From Candidatus Micrarchaeota archaeon CG_4_10_14_0_2_um_filter_60_11 (lineage in GTDB: Archaea; Micrarchaeota; Micrarchaeia; Norongarragalinales; Norongarragalinaceae), in the NCBI GenBank assembly GCA_002792915.1, contig PFPF01000029.1:1-20910 (forward strand): a stretch of 20,910 nucleotides of DNA, written 5' to 3'. Positions within the stretch are counted from its first letter, which is position 1. Each line of letters starts with the position of its first letter. Under the pieces are notes generated by a model that saw only the letters and a program-made list of their open reading frames with translations, made no database searches and was not told where the DNA came from. Shown here in pieces: positions 5,968 through 12,272 of the stretch. Both the position numbers and the translations under genes were made by a program.

Positions 5968-8184
5968 ATGGCTCTTTCCAATACCAAGGAACTTGACTTG
6001 AAGGTGGCTGAGGCGATGCGCCAGGACTACGGCAAGCGCGTGGTCCGCCTGGACTCGAACGCGCGCCAGCTGCTGGGCGTGGAGACCGGGGACATCGTCG
6101 AAATAAAGGGCAAGTCCAAGACCGCCGCCGCCATAGTCCTCCCGTCGCACCCGCAGGACGAGGGCCTGAATTTCATCCGAATGGACGGCATCCTCCGCCA
6201 GAACACCGGCCTGGGCTTGGGCGACAGGGCGCGCATCAAGAAGGCCCAGATTCGCCCAGGCAAGAAAGTCGTTTTGGCGCCGAACCAGCCCACGCGTTAC
6301 GGCCCCGGTTTTGACGAGTACGTCAAGCGCAACCTGGTGGGCAAGCCGCTGAACAAGGGCGACTTGTTGAACGTGAACGCGTTCGGCACGCCGTTCCCCT
6401 TCGCGGTCGCGCAAACCGTTCCCGCGGGGCTCATAGTCGTCACGCCGGAAACCGAAGTCGTTCTCCGCGAGGAGCCGATGAAAGAGCTGGGCAAGGTTGC
6501 CACCGTCACTTACGAGGATTTGGGCGGGCTCCAGAACGAAGTCCAAAAAATCCGGGAAATGGTCGAGCTGCCCATGCGGCACCCCGAGCTCTTCGAGCGC
6601 CTCGGAATAGAGCCGCCAAAGGGAGTCTTGATTTACGGCCCGCCGGGCACCGGCAAGACTTTGCTGGCGAAGGCGGTGGCAAACGAGAGCGAAGCCCATT
6701 TCATCGTGCTTTCGGGGCCTGAAATCGTTTCCAAGTTCGTGGGCGAGGCGGAGGAAAAGCTGCGCAACATCTTCCAAGACGCGGAAACCAACGCGCCCTC
6801 GATAATTTTCATAGACGAGTTGGATGCCATCGCGCCCAAGCGCGAGGAAGTCACGGGCGAGGTGGAGAAGCGCATAGTCTCGCAGCTGCTCGTCTTGATG
6901 GACGGTCTGAAGAGCCGCGGGCAGGTCGTCGTGATAGCCGCGACGAACCGCCAGAATTCGATAGACCCCGCGCTGCGCAGGCCCGGTCGCTTCGACCGCG
7001 AAATCGAGATCGGCGTTCCCGACAAGAAGGGGCGCCGCGAGATTCTCGAGATACACATGCGTGGCATGCCGCTCGAGAAGGACGTTGACTTGAACGAGCT
7101 CGCCGCGATAACGCACGGCTTCGTGGGCGCGGACCTGCAGTCGCTTAGCAAGGAGTCCGCCATGCGCGCGCTGCGCCGCATCCTGCCGCAAATCAACATG
7201 AGCGACGAGGAGGTTCCAGCGCAGATACTCGACCAGCTCAAGGTCAAGCGCGACGACTTCCACGAAGCGCTTCGTGAGATAAGGCCCAGCGCCCTGCGCG
7301 AGGTTTTTGTTGAAAAACCAACCGTGCGGTGGGAAGACATAGGTGGTTTGGAGTCTGCCAAACGCGAAATCAAGGAAGCGGTAGACCTGCCACTCAAGAA
7401 TCCCGAGGCGTTCAAGCGCATGGGCATCCGCCCGGTGAAAGGCATACTGTTGTATGGCCCGCCCGGCACTGGCAAGACCCTGCTGGCAAAGGCAGTGGCA
7501 ACCGAAGGGGAAGCCAATTTTATTTTTATTCGCGGACCGGAGTTGGTAAGCAAGTGGATTGGCGAATCCGAGAAGGGCGTTAGGGAAATATTTCGTAAAG
7601 CACGAACTGCGGCGCCGTGTATCGTCTTATTTGATGAGATAGACTCGATAGCTTCCCGCAGGGGCCAAGGCGACAGCAGGGACGCAATACATGAGCCGAT
7701 GGTAAACGCGCTTCTTGCGGAAATGGACGGGCTCGGCGTTCTGAAGGACGTAGTAGTTATTGCAACTACAAACCGTCCCGACCAAATAGACTCCGCGCTG
7801 TTGCGTCCAGGCCGCTTCGACAAGCTCGTGGAAGTCCCGCTGCCGGACGAGGACGCGCGCCTCCAAATCCTCAAGGTGCAGACGCGCGCAATGCCGCTCG
7901 AAAAAGGCATTGACTTGAAGCAGTTCGCCAAGCGCACCGAGGGTTACAGCGGCGCGGACTTGGAGGCTTTCTGCAGGGAGGCGGGAATGAACGCGCTCCG
8001 CGAGAACCAGGCGGCGAAGACCGTCGCAAAGGCGCATTTCGAGAAGGCGTTCGACAGCGTCAAGCCCCTGCGCGAGCAGGAGCGCCGCCGCAAGGAAACC
8101 GAGCTCAAGCGCCGCTCCGCCGAGCTTGACGACGAGAAGGCGAAGGTCCAGAAGGAAACGCAGGCGATGAGGGGTTACGGATGA
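5968..8184 (+). CDS. cdc48: Cdc48/VAT-type AAA ATPase
   Basis: A 738-residue, two-ring AAA unfoldase that pulls substrates apart, probably feeding the archaeal proteasome or freeing proteins from complexes and membranes. Residues about 10-170 form the N domain (double-psi barrel and N-D1 linker). D1 has Walker A GPPGTGKT (K230) and Walker B FIDELD (D283, E284). D2 has Walker A GPPGTGKT (K503) and Walker B LFDEID (D556, E557). Both AAA domains look catalytically intact. The C-terminus is charged and ends in G-Y-G, keeping a penultimate tyrosine but not a full HbYX proteasome-docking motif. About 7300-7800 is visibly less GC-rich, with more A/T-ending codons than the rest. Its stop overlaps the ATG of the next gene (ATGA), so it probably heads a transcription unit. 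Confidence 0.96.
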   Translation: MALSNTKELDLKVAEAMRQDYGKRVVRLDSNARQLLGVETGDIVEIKGKSKTAAAIVLPSHPQDEGLNFIRMDGILRQNTGLGLGDRARIKKAQIRPGKKVVLAPNQPTRYGPGFDEYVKRNLVGKPLNKGDLLNVNAFGTPFPFAVAQTVPAGLIVVTPETEVVLREEPMKELGKVATVTYEDLGGLQNEVQKIREMVELPMRHPELFERLGIEPPKGVLIYGPPGTGKTLLAKAVANESEAHFIVLSGPEIVSKFVGEAEEKLRNIFQDAETNAPSIIFIDELDAIAPKREEVTGEVEKRIVSQLLVLMDGLKSRGQVVVIAATNRQNSIDPALRRPGRFDREIEIGVPDKKGRREILEIHMRGMPLEKDVDLNELAAITHGFVGADLQSLSKESAMRALRRILPQINMSDEEVPAQILDQLKVKRDDFHEALREIRPSALREVFVEKPTVRWEDIGGLESAKREIKEAVDLPLKNPEAFKRMGIRPVKGILLYGPPGTGKTLLAKAVATEGEANFIFIRGPELVSKWIGESEKGVREIFRKARTAAPCIVLFDEIDSIASRRGQGDSRDAIHEPMVNALLAEMDGLGVLKDVVVIATTNRPDQIDSALLRPGRFDKLVEVPLPDEDARLQILKVQTRAMPLEKGIDLKQFAKRTEGYSGADLEAFCREAGMNALRENQAAKTVAKAHFEKAFDSVKPLREQERRRKETELKRRSAELDDEKAKVQKETQAMRGYG

Positions 8185-8621
8185 ACCTGCGGGTAACCGG
8201 GAAGGCGTTCATGCTGCTGGTTTCGCTGGCGCTCATAGCGTACGGCACCTCGAATTACATCAACGCGTGGCTCGGCGCGGAGCAGTCGATATTCAACGAG
8301 GCGTGGAAGCTCATCGCCATCGCGGTCGGCGCCTCACTCCTCACCGGCTACGCTTACCCGTCGGTCCGCGGAATCAAGCGCGGCGACCAGCTCATCGCGT
8401 TCCTTCACCGCAACGCGAACGCGGGCGGGCAGCAGCTGTCGTTCATGGAATCCGTGTTCGTGACCGCGCTCGAGGACGGCCGCCAAGGCGCGAAAATAAA
8501 GGTGCGCCTCGCGAACGGGCTGAGCGCGGAAGGCGTGGTAACGGGTTACGCGGGCACGCTCACGCCGCCCACCATCCAGATAACGGAAAGCGAAGTCAAG
8601 GTGCAGCACCGCGTTGATTAG
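8181..8621 (+). CDS. Small membrane protein with a C-terminal beta-rich domain
   Basis: A 146-residue protein I cannot assign to a named family. Two hydrophobic segments are visible, about residues 8-27 and 41-60, joined by a short loop. A soluble region of about 80 residues follows, with alternating polar and hydrophobic stretches (AKIKVRLANG, SAEGVVTGYAG, TIQITESEVKV) suggesting a small beta domain. Its ATG overlaps the cdc48 stop (ATGA), and the next gene is a site-2 protease, so translational coupling to cdc48 is very likely. This context suggests a membrane anchor or adaptor for Cdc48, or a partner of the protease, but no motif proves either. There is no cleavable signal peptide. Confidence 0.8.
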   Translation: MNLRVTGKAFMLLVSLALIAYGTSNYINAWLGAEQSIFNEAWKLIAIAVGASLLTGYAYPSVRGIKRGDQLIAFLHRNANAGGQQLSFMESVFVTALEDGRQGAKIKVRLANGLSAEGVVTGYAGTLTPPTIQITESEVKVQHRVD

Positions 8622-8631
8622 CAGCCTCAAG

Positions 8632-9198
8632 ATGGATTGGACGGAAGTAATGCACATCCTGGTATCAGTCGTGACCATAGCCCTCGCGTTTTCCTTGTTC
8701 AGAGCGGGCGTAGTTTTTTCCTTCGATTACTTTTTAGCAATACTGCTCACGGTGGGCAGCGCGTTCATACTCCACGAGTTGGCGCACAAGTACGTTGCGC
8801 TGCATTACGGCGTGCACGCGGCATACCGCGCGTGGACAACGGGCTTGTTCCTCGCCCTTGTCATGGCGTTCGTGACGCAGGGCGCGTTCGTGTTCGCCGC
8901 GCCGGGCGCCGTCTACATTTTCGGGCAGGTCAACCGCAGGCAGAGCGGCAGGATAGCGCTCGCTGGCCCCCTGATGAACCTCGTGCTCGCAATCACCTTC
9001 CTCGCGCTTTCGTTCATCCTCACGGGAGCGCAGTCCCTGCTGCTCCTGGGCGCGTATATCAACGCGTTCATTGGCGGCTTCAACATGATTCCCTTCGCGC
9101 CGCTCGACGGAGAGAAAATCGCGCGGTGGGACCAGCGCGCCTGGGGCGCCCTCTTCGTCTCGTTCGTGCTTCTCTTCCTGTTCATAGGCGGATTTTAG
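8632..9198 (+). CDS. Site-2 protease family (M50) membrane metalloprotease
   Basis: An integral-membrane zinc protease that cuts substrates within or near the membrane. From ATG 8632 it has 188 residues. The zinc motif HELAH is at residues 48-52 in the second helix, and the third ligand region is NMIPFAPLDG (D159). AGPLMN between them is typical of S2P proteins such as archaeal minimal S2Ps. About five to six helices are visible and there is no PDZ or CBS domain. The start is uncertain: TTG at 8614 overlaps the preceding gene and has AAGGTG 10 nt upstream, while ATG 8632 has no clear Shine-Dalgarno site. The substrate is unknown. Its position after cdc48 and a small membrane protein suggests membrane-protein turnover or regulated proteolysis. 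Confidence 0.88.
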   Translation: MDWTEVMHILVSVVTIALAFSLFRAGVVFSFDYFLAILLTVGSAFILHELAHKYVALHYGVHAAYRAWTTGLFLALVMAFVTQGAFVFAAPGAVYIFGQVNRRQSGRIALAGPLMNLVLAITFLALSFILTGAQSLLLLGAYINAFIGGFNMIPFAPLDGEKIARWDQRAWGALFVSFVLLFLFIGGF

Positions 9199-9272
9199 AA
9201 ACAATTAAAACCGCGCCGCGGGTTCGTTTTCCGGAGGGGCTTGTTCCAAAAAACAAGGGGTGCAAGCCAAAG
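9199..9272 (+). promoter_or_regulatory. Promoter and structured leader of the small class III pilin
   Basis: AATTAAAACC at 9203-9212 is a TATA-like element; transcription would start near 9233, leaving a leader of about 40 nt. The leader has GGGGTG (9257-9262), a Shine-Dalgarno-like site 10 nt before ATG 9273. Two hairpins that exclude each other can be drawn: CTTGTT 9240-9245 with AACAAG 9252-9257, or GGCTTG 9238-9243 with CAAGCC 9263-9268. The second would place the Shine-Dalgarno site in its loop. A regulatory role is inference. Confidence 0.4.
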
Positions 9273-9452
9273 ATGGGATTCTGGTCCGAGGAACGGGCGC
9301 AAGTCAGCATAGAAATGATAATCGTCGCCGCGGCGGTGGTTGCGGTTGCAGTCATTCTGGTGACGCAGTTCCAGAATACGGCTTCGCAGGGCGGCAAGAA
9401 GCTCTCGGACGTCACCGACAAGGCGTTCGACGAAATCGACAGCATAAAATGA
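9273..9452 (+). CDS. Small class III signal peptide pilin-like protein (59 residues)
   Basis: A tiny archaeal type IV pilin-like protein. Its N-terminus MGFWSEERA is followed by the class III motif Q10-V-S12-I-E14, cut before Q10 by an EppA-type prepilin peptidase in methanogens, and then by a Val/Ala/Ile-rich helix (about 15-31). The mature protein would be about 50 residues, ending in a polar tail (SDVTDKAFDEIDSIK). This matches the short, often abundant class III pilin-like proteins of euryarchaea such as Methanocaldococcus. The ATG at 9273 follows a Shine-Dalgarno-like GGGGTG. Its TGA overlaps the next ATG (ATGA), so it is coupled to a second class III protein. It could be the major pilin of the cluster. 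No peptidase, secretion ATPase or platform protein is encoded nearby. Confidence 0.85.
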   Translation: MGFWSEERAQVSIEMIIVAAAVVAVAVILVTQFQNTASQGGKKLSDVTDKAFDEIDSIK

Positions 9453-9883
9453 GCGCCAGCGCCGTCGGCCGGTTTCCGCGCGGCCAGTCGAGCATCGAGG
9501 CCCTGATAGTGCTCGCCGCGTTCTTCTCGGTGCTCGCGGTCTTCGCTCCCGTAATCGCGCGCGCTTCAACCGCCGCCTGGCTGGGTTCGGCAACCGCCCG
9601 CCACAAGCAGGCGTTCGACGGGTTGTGCGGCGACGCAAGGGACGCGTTCGTGCTCGGCGACGGCAACGAGTTTTACTTCGAGCAAAGCATTCCCACGCCC
9701 GCGGAACTGAGTTTCGACGAGGCAACGCAGACCTTAAGCTACGAATTCGAAGCCGCGAACCGCACTAAAAAATTCGAGCAACGCCTCGGCTTCCCATTGG
9801 GCGTAGCCAACTCGACGCTTTCCGCGGGCAGCGTCCGCGTGCGCGTTTTCAATTCGGCGGGAACCGTTTACTTGGGCGGGTAG
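9449..9883 (+). CDS. Class III signal peptide pilin-like protein (144 residues)
   Basis: An exported pilin-like protein with the class III motif Q13-S-S15-I-E17 after a short basic leader (GRFPRG), a hydrophobic helix to about residue 38, and an extracellular domain of about 105 residues with a single cysteine (GLCGD). The C-terminus is strand-rich (SVRVRVFNSAGTVYLGG), like the beta head of minor pilins. The start is the ATG that overlaps the stop of the 59-residue pilin gene; the open frame upstream is a shadow of that gene. Its 3' end overlaps the convergent pilin-like gene by 16 nt. Probably a minor or adhesive pilin subunit. Class assignment is firm, role inferred. Confidence 0.83.
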   Translation: MSASAVGRFPRGQSSIEALIVLAAFFSVLAVFAPVIARASTAAWLGSATARHKQAFDGLCGDARDAFVLGDGNEFYFEQSIPTPAELSFDEATQTLSYEFEAANRTKKFEQRLGFPLGVANSTLSAGSVRVRVFNSAGTVYLGG

Positions 9884-10272
9884 CAAAGCGTCAGCGAAAG
9901 CCGCTCGAATTCGCCCGCGCCGCAGATTATCCGGTTGGCAGCGACTTTGTCGCCCTCGCAACCGCCGGCAACCCTGCCCGCGACTTCAATTTCGTAACCC
10001 GTTGCGCCCGCGTCCGCAGCCAATTCGCCGAGGAAAGCGGGTTCGGCGCCGCTTCGCCAAAAAGCCGCGAGTTCCGCGGAATGCGCTTTCACGGAAATTT
10101 CCGCCGCGTCCTGGCAAAGCCGGTATTCCTGCAGGCGCAACGGCGCAGCCGAGGCGGCGGGCTGGAAAGCGAGCAGGCCCAAAACGGCAAGCAAAGCGAG
10201 CAGCGCCTCGATTGTGAAAACGAAGCCCCGCATTTTCCCGCGTTGGCCGTTGCGCGGCGGTTGTTTTCTCAT
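9868..10272 (-). CDS. Pilin-like exported protein with FTIEALL motif (134 residues)
   Basis: The last gene of a four-gene minus-strand row. After a basic leader (RKQPPRNGQRGKMRG) comes VFTIEALLALLAVLG, in which E22 and T20 sit where class III pilins have E and S, while the +1 glutamine is replaced by valine. A hydrophobic helix runs to about residue 38. The exported part has four cysteines (RLCQD, GGCEGD, IICGAG, LTLCYPP), possibly in disulfides. The ATG at 10272 overlaps the stop of the preceding gene (ATGA) and has GGAGG 12 nt upstream; an internal ATG (M14, just before RGF) is an alternative start. Likely a minor pilin or pseudopilin. I do not recognise the head domain. Confidence 0.75.
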   Translation of the reverse strand: MRKQPPRNGQRGKMRGFVFTIEALLALLAVLGLLAFQPAASAAPLRLQEYRLCQDAAEISVKAHSAELAAFWRSGAEPAFLGELAADAGATGYEIEVAGRVAGGCEGDKVAANRIICGAGEFERLSLTLCYPPK

Positions 10273-10649
10273 TTGACGCACGCGCCTCCTTTGACGACTT
10301 CGCCCTGCCTCAAGTACAGCCTGTGCGCGCAAACCCCGCCCGTTGCCTCGCCCGCGAAAACGCTTACGTCAAACCCGGTTTTTTGAGAATATTTCTGGGA
10401 AAGCGTCCGCAAATCCGCGTCGCCCAACTCGTTGGCGCGCAGGTAACCGCCGTCGCAGAACGCGAGCCCGCCGCTTCCCGCGCAATTGTTCGCCAGCGCG
10501 TCCGCAACGCGCACCGCCGTCCAAACGCGGCCGTCCGCCTGCCGGCTGTTGATTGAAAGCGCGGTCGCGCCCACCATCGCAATCAGTGCGACTATCGCCA
10601 GCGCAACCGACGCGTCCGCGGAAAAGAACGCGTGCCTACCGTTTTTCAA
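10269..10649 (-). CDS. Pilin-like exported protein with FFSAD motif (126 residues)
   Basis: The third gene of the minus-strand row, found by looking for a start inside a longer open frame. The most likely start is TTG at 10649, 10 nt after GAGGTG (10660-10665, minus strand), overlapping the upstream gene by 14 nt. The protein begins KNGRHAFFSADASVALAIV: F8-x-S10-x-D12 lines up with the class III Q-x-S-x-E, with Asp for Glu. A hydrophobic helix runs to about residue 33, followed by a head with four cysteines (NNCAG, AFCDG, GVCAH, GACVK). Frame extensions further upstream are antisense-type shadows of the neighbouring gene. Probably a minor pilin. The start is the weakest part of the call. Confidence 0.7.
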   Translation of the reverse strand: MKNGRHAFFSADASVALAIVALIAMVGATALSINSRQADGRVWTAVRVADALANNCAGSGGLAFCDGGYLRANELGDADLRTLSQKYSQKTGFDVSVFAGEATGGVCAHRLYLRQGEVVKGGACVK

Positions 10650-10929
10650 GCGAAGATTGCACCTCGTAATTCCCCGCCGCGCGCGCAGTTGCGAGGCAGC
10701 GGCCGGTGGCGTTGGCTTGGCTGGAGAAGTCATACTCCGTTGCAGCGCGTTTTTGCGCGGAAAGCGCTTCGAGCACCACGCAGTCCGCGGATGCGGCGTT
10801 AGCCTTGAGCGCGTCGGCAGTCGCCGCCGTGAAGTCATTTTGGTTGACCGCGCCCACGAAGAGCGCTATCGCCGCGAGGAGCGCTGCCGCGGCAATTAGC
10901 GCTTCGATTGAGTATTGGCCCCTGCTCAC
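10636..10929 (-). CDS. Class III signal peptide pilin-like protein (97 residues)
   Basis: A small exported protein with a canonical class III motif right at its N-terminus: SRG then Q5-Y-S7-I-E9, followed by an Ala/Leu/Ile helix (10-28). The mature part of about 93 residues is Ala-rich with two cysteines (ADCVV, GRCLA). The start is GTG at 10929, which overlaps the stop of the preceding gene (GTGA). Its own stop lies inside the next gene, so the row is tightly coupled. Likely a type IV pilin-like subunit, like the 59- and 144-residue proteins on the opposite strand. Confidence 0.82.
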   Translation of the reverse strand: MSRGQYSIEALIAAAALLAAIALFVGAVNQNDFTAATADALKANAASADCVVLEALSAQKRAATEYDFSSQANATGRCLATARAAGNYEVQSSLEKR

Positions 10930-11507
10930 GGGTAGCCCTCCGTGACGAAGTAAACCGCGGCGCGGCTTCCGTCATAGTAACTCAAGCCGAAACCCGCCTC
11001 GCCCGCGATCGGCGGGGGCGCCTTGAAGAGGTTCGCGCCGTTCCGGGAAACAAGAATCCCGCCGTTTTGGTAGTCAAGCAACGCCGCGGCGAGCGGCAAC
11101 GGCGCGTTTTCCCAGTCCAACCCGGTTGCGTCCAAGTCCCAGCAATTGCCGCACTTCAACGGCGCGCCTTCCGAGAGCATTTTCTTCGGCAGCCCGTCCA
11201 GCTCCTGCCGCGTTGCCGAGCCGAACCAGACTTGCACGCGCGAATCCTTTTCAAACAGCAGCTCCAGCGAGCGGAGCCTGAGCGCGGCGAGCGCGACCGC
11301 CTCGCGCCGCGTGGGCGCCCGCGTGTCGCGCAGCGCGCTTTCAACCGCCGATTTGAAGGACAAGTCGGTGCCGCGCATCCCCTCGAAAGCGAGCGCCCCG
11401 TTCTGTGCTTTGGCTTCCAGCGCGTTGGATGAGGCGTTGAACGCCGACAGCGCGAGAACCGGCAGTAGGAATGCGAGCGCGAGTGCGATGGCAGCGATGC
11501 CGCGCAT
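10926..11507 (-). CDS. Exported protein of the pilin cluster with a CGNC motif (193 residues)
   Basis: The first gene of the minus-strand row. The N-terminus MRGIAAIALALAFLLPVLALSAF is a typical secretion signal or membrane anchor, without a class III motif. The exported part includes a helical segment (about 45-95), a CxxC motif in LKCGNCWD, and a strand-rich C-terminus ending in AVYFVTEGYP. I do not recognise a named domain. The CxxC could bind metal or form a disulfide; without a thioredoxin-like surround an oxidoreductase role is unsupported. ATG 11507 lies 26 nt from the centre of ATTAAAAA on the minus strand, fitting a leaderless mRNA. Its stop overlaps the GTG of the next gene, so it belongs to the same transcript as three pilin-like proteins. 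Confidence 0.75.
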   Translation of the reverse strand: MRGIAAIALALAFLLPVLALSAFNASSNALEAKAQNGALAFEGMRGTDLSFKSAVESALRDTRAPTRREAVALAALRLRSLELLFEKDSRVQVWFGSATRQELDGLPKKMLSEGAPLKCGNCWDLDATGLDWENAPLPLAAALLDYQNGGILVSRNGANLFKAPPPIAGEAGFGLSYYDGSRAAVYFVTEGYP

Positions 11508-11543
11508 GAAGGCTTATTTAACCGCCTTGTTTTTAATGAATCC
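11508..11543. promoter_or_regulatory. Very short divergent promoter with two opposed TATA boxes
   Basis: Only 36 bp separate two divergent start codons. On the plus strand, TTATTTAACC (11514-11523) is centred about 27 nt before ATG 11544. On the minus strand, ATTAAAAA (complement of 11530-11537) is centred about 26 nt before ATG 11507. Both mRNAs would be leaderless, and the two TATA boxes are close enough that bound TBP/TFB complexes should compete. Confidence 0.55.
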
Positions 11544-12272
11544 ATGCCCCGCCGACTCGCGCCTTTCGCGCTGTTTGCACTGTTCGCAGCCCTGTTGCCG
11601 GCGCTCGCAACGGCTTACACCGACTACTCGTTCCAGTTGAACGCGACCGTGAACGCGGACGGCAGCGCGCACATTTTCGAGAAGACGGTCTTCACGCTGG
11701 ACAACGCGGAGGAAATACAGAACTTCGAGTACTACCTGTTCAAAGGCGAGTCCACGCTCGTGGACTGGCAGCGCTTCAGCAATAACATCAAGTACCATTT
11801 TGCGGGCCCGGTGTCCAACCTCCGCGTGATTGCCGCGCGCGAGTTCCGTTCGGGCTACACCTCCGCGTCGGTATCCATGGAATACGACGTTCAGGACTTG
11901 TTCCTTTCCGAGAAGGCGAATGCGCGCCTCACGCAGTACGCGTTCGACAAGCACAAGCTGAGCTTCGGTTCGCCCAATGAACTCAAATTAAGCACGGACC
12001 AGTCGCTTTCGCTCATCCTGCCGAAGGACGCGTTCAACATCGCGGTCACGCCCGCCGCGGGCGTCGAGGCGTATTCGCGCAACGAGCTCGCCTGGGAGGG
12101 CCCGCTCATCGGCAGTTGGGACGTGTCCTACGACCGCGAGATTTCGCTGAGCCAGGAAGTCACCGAATTCTTCATGAGCGCTTACGGCGCGGTTGGGAAT
12201 TCGCTGTTAGCCCTTCTTGCGCTTGTTTTTCTCGCCATTGCCGGCTTCAAATACTCCAAGCTCCGCAAGTAA
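11544..12272 (+). CDS. Exported, C-terminally membrane-anchored protein (242 residues)
   Basis: A signal peptide (MPRRLAPFALFALFAALLPALATA) leads into an extracellular, strand-rich region of about 185 residues, then a single C-terminal helix (about 216-236) and a basic cytoplasmic end (KYSKLRK). The first strands (DYSFQLNATVNADGSAHIFEKTV) resemble domains found near the membrane in surface proteins, but I cannot name a family. There are no cysteines. It is divergent from the pilin-like row across a 36-bp spacer and may share its regulation, which would make it a candidate cell-surface partner. Its last 66 nt, coding for most of the anchor helix and tail, overlap the end of rfcL on the other strand. 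Confidence 0.78.
   Translation: MPRRLAPFALFALFAALLPALATAYTDYSFQLNATVNADGSAHIFEKTVFTLDNAEEIQNFEYYLFKGESTLVDWQRFSNNIKYHFAGPVSNLRVIAAREFRSGYTSASVSMEYDVQDLFLSEKANARLTQYAFDKHKLSFGSPNELKLSTDQSLSLILPKDAFNIAVTPAAGVEAYSRNELAWEGPLIGSWDVSYDREISLSQEVTEFFMSAYGAVGNSLLALLALVFLAIAGFKYSKLRK

Noticed and set aside
5929..7937. Long minus-strand open frames (444 and 434 codons) opposite cdc48
   Set aside because: They are shadows from the strong GC-ending codon bias; they are rich in Arg, Ala, Leu and Ser without family motifs, and the plus-strand gene is unmistakable.
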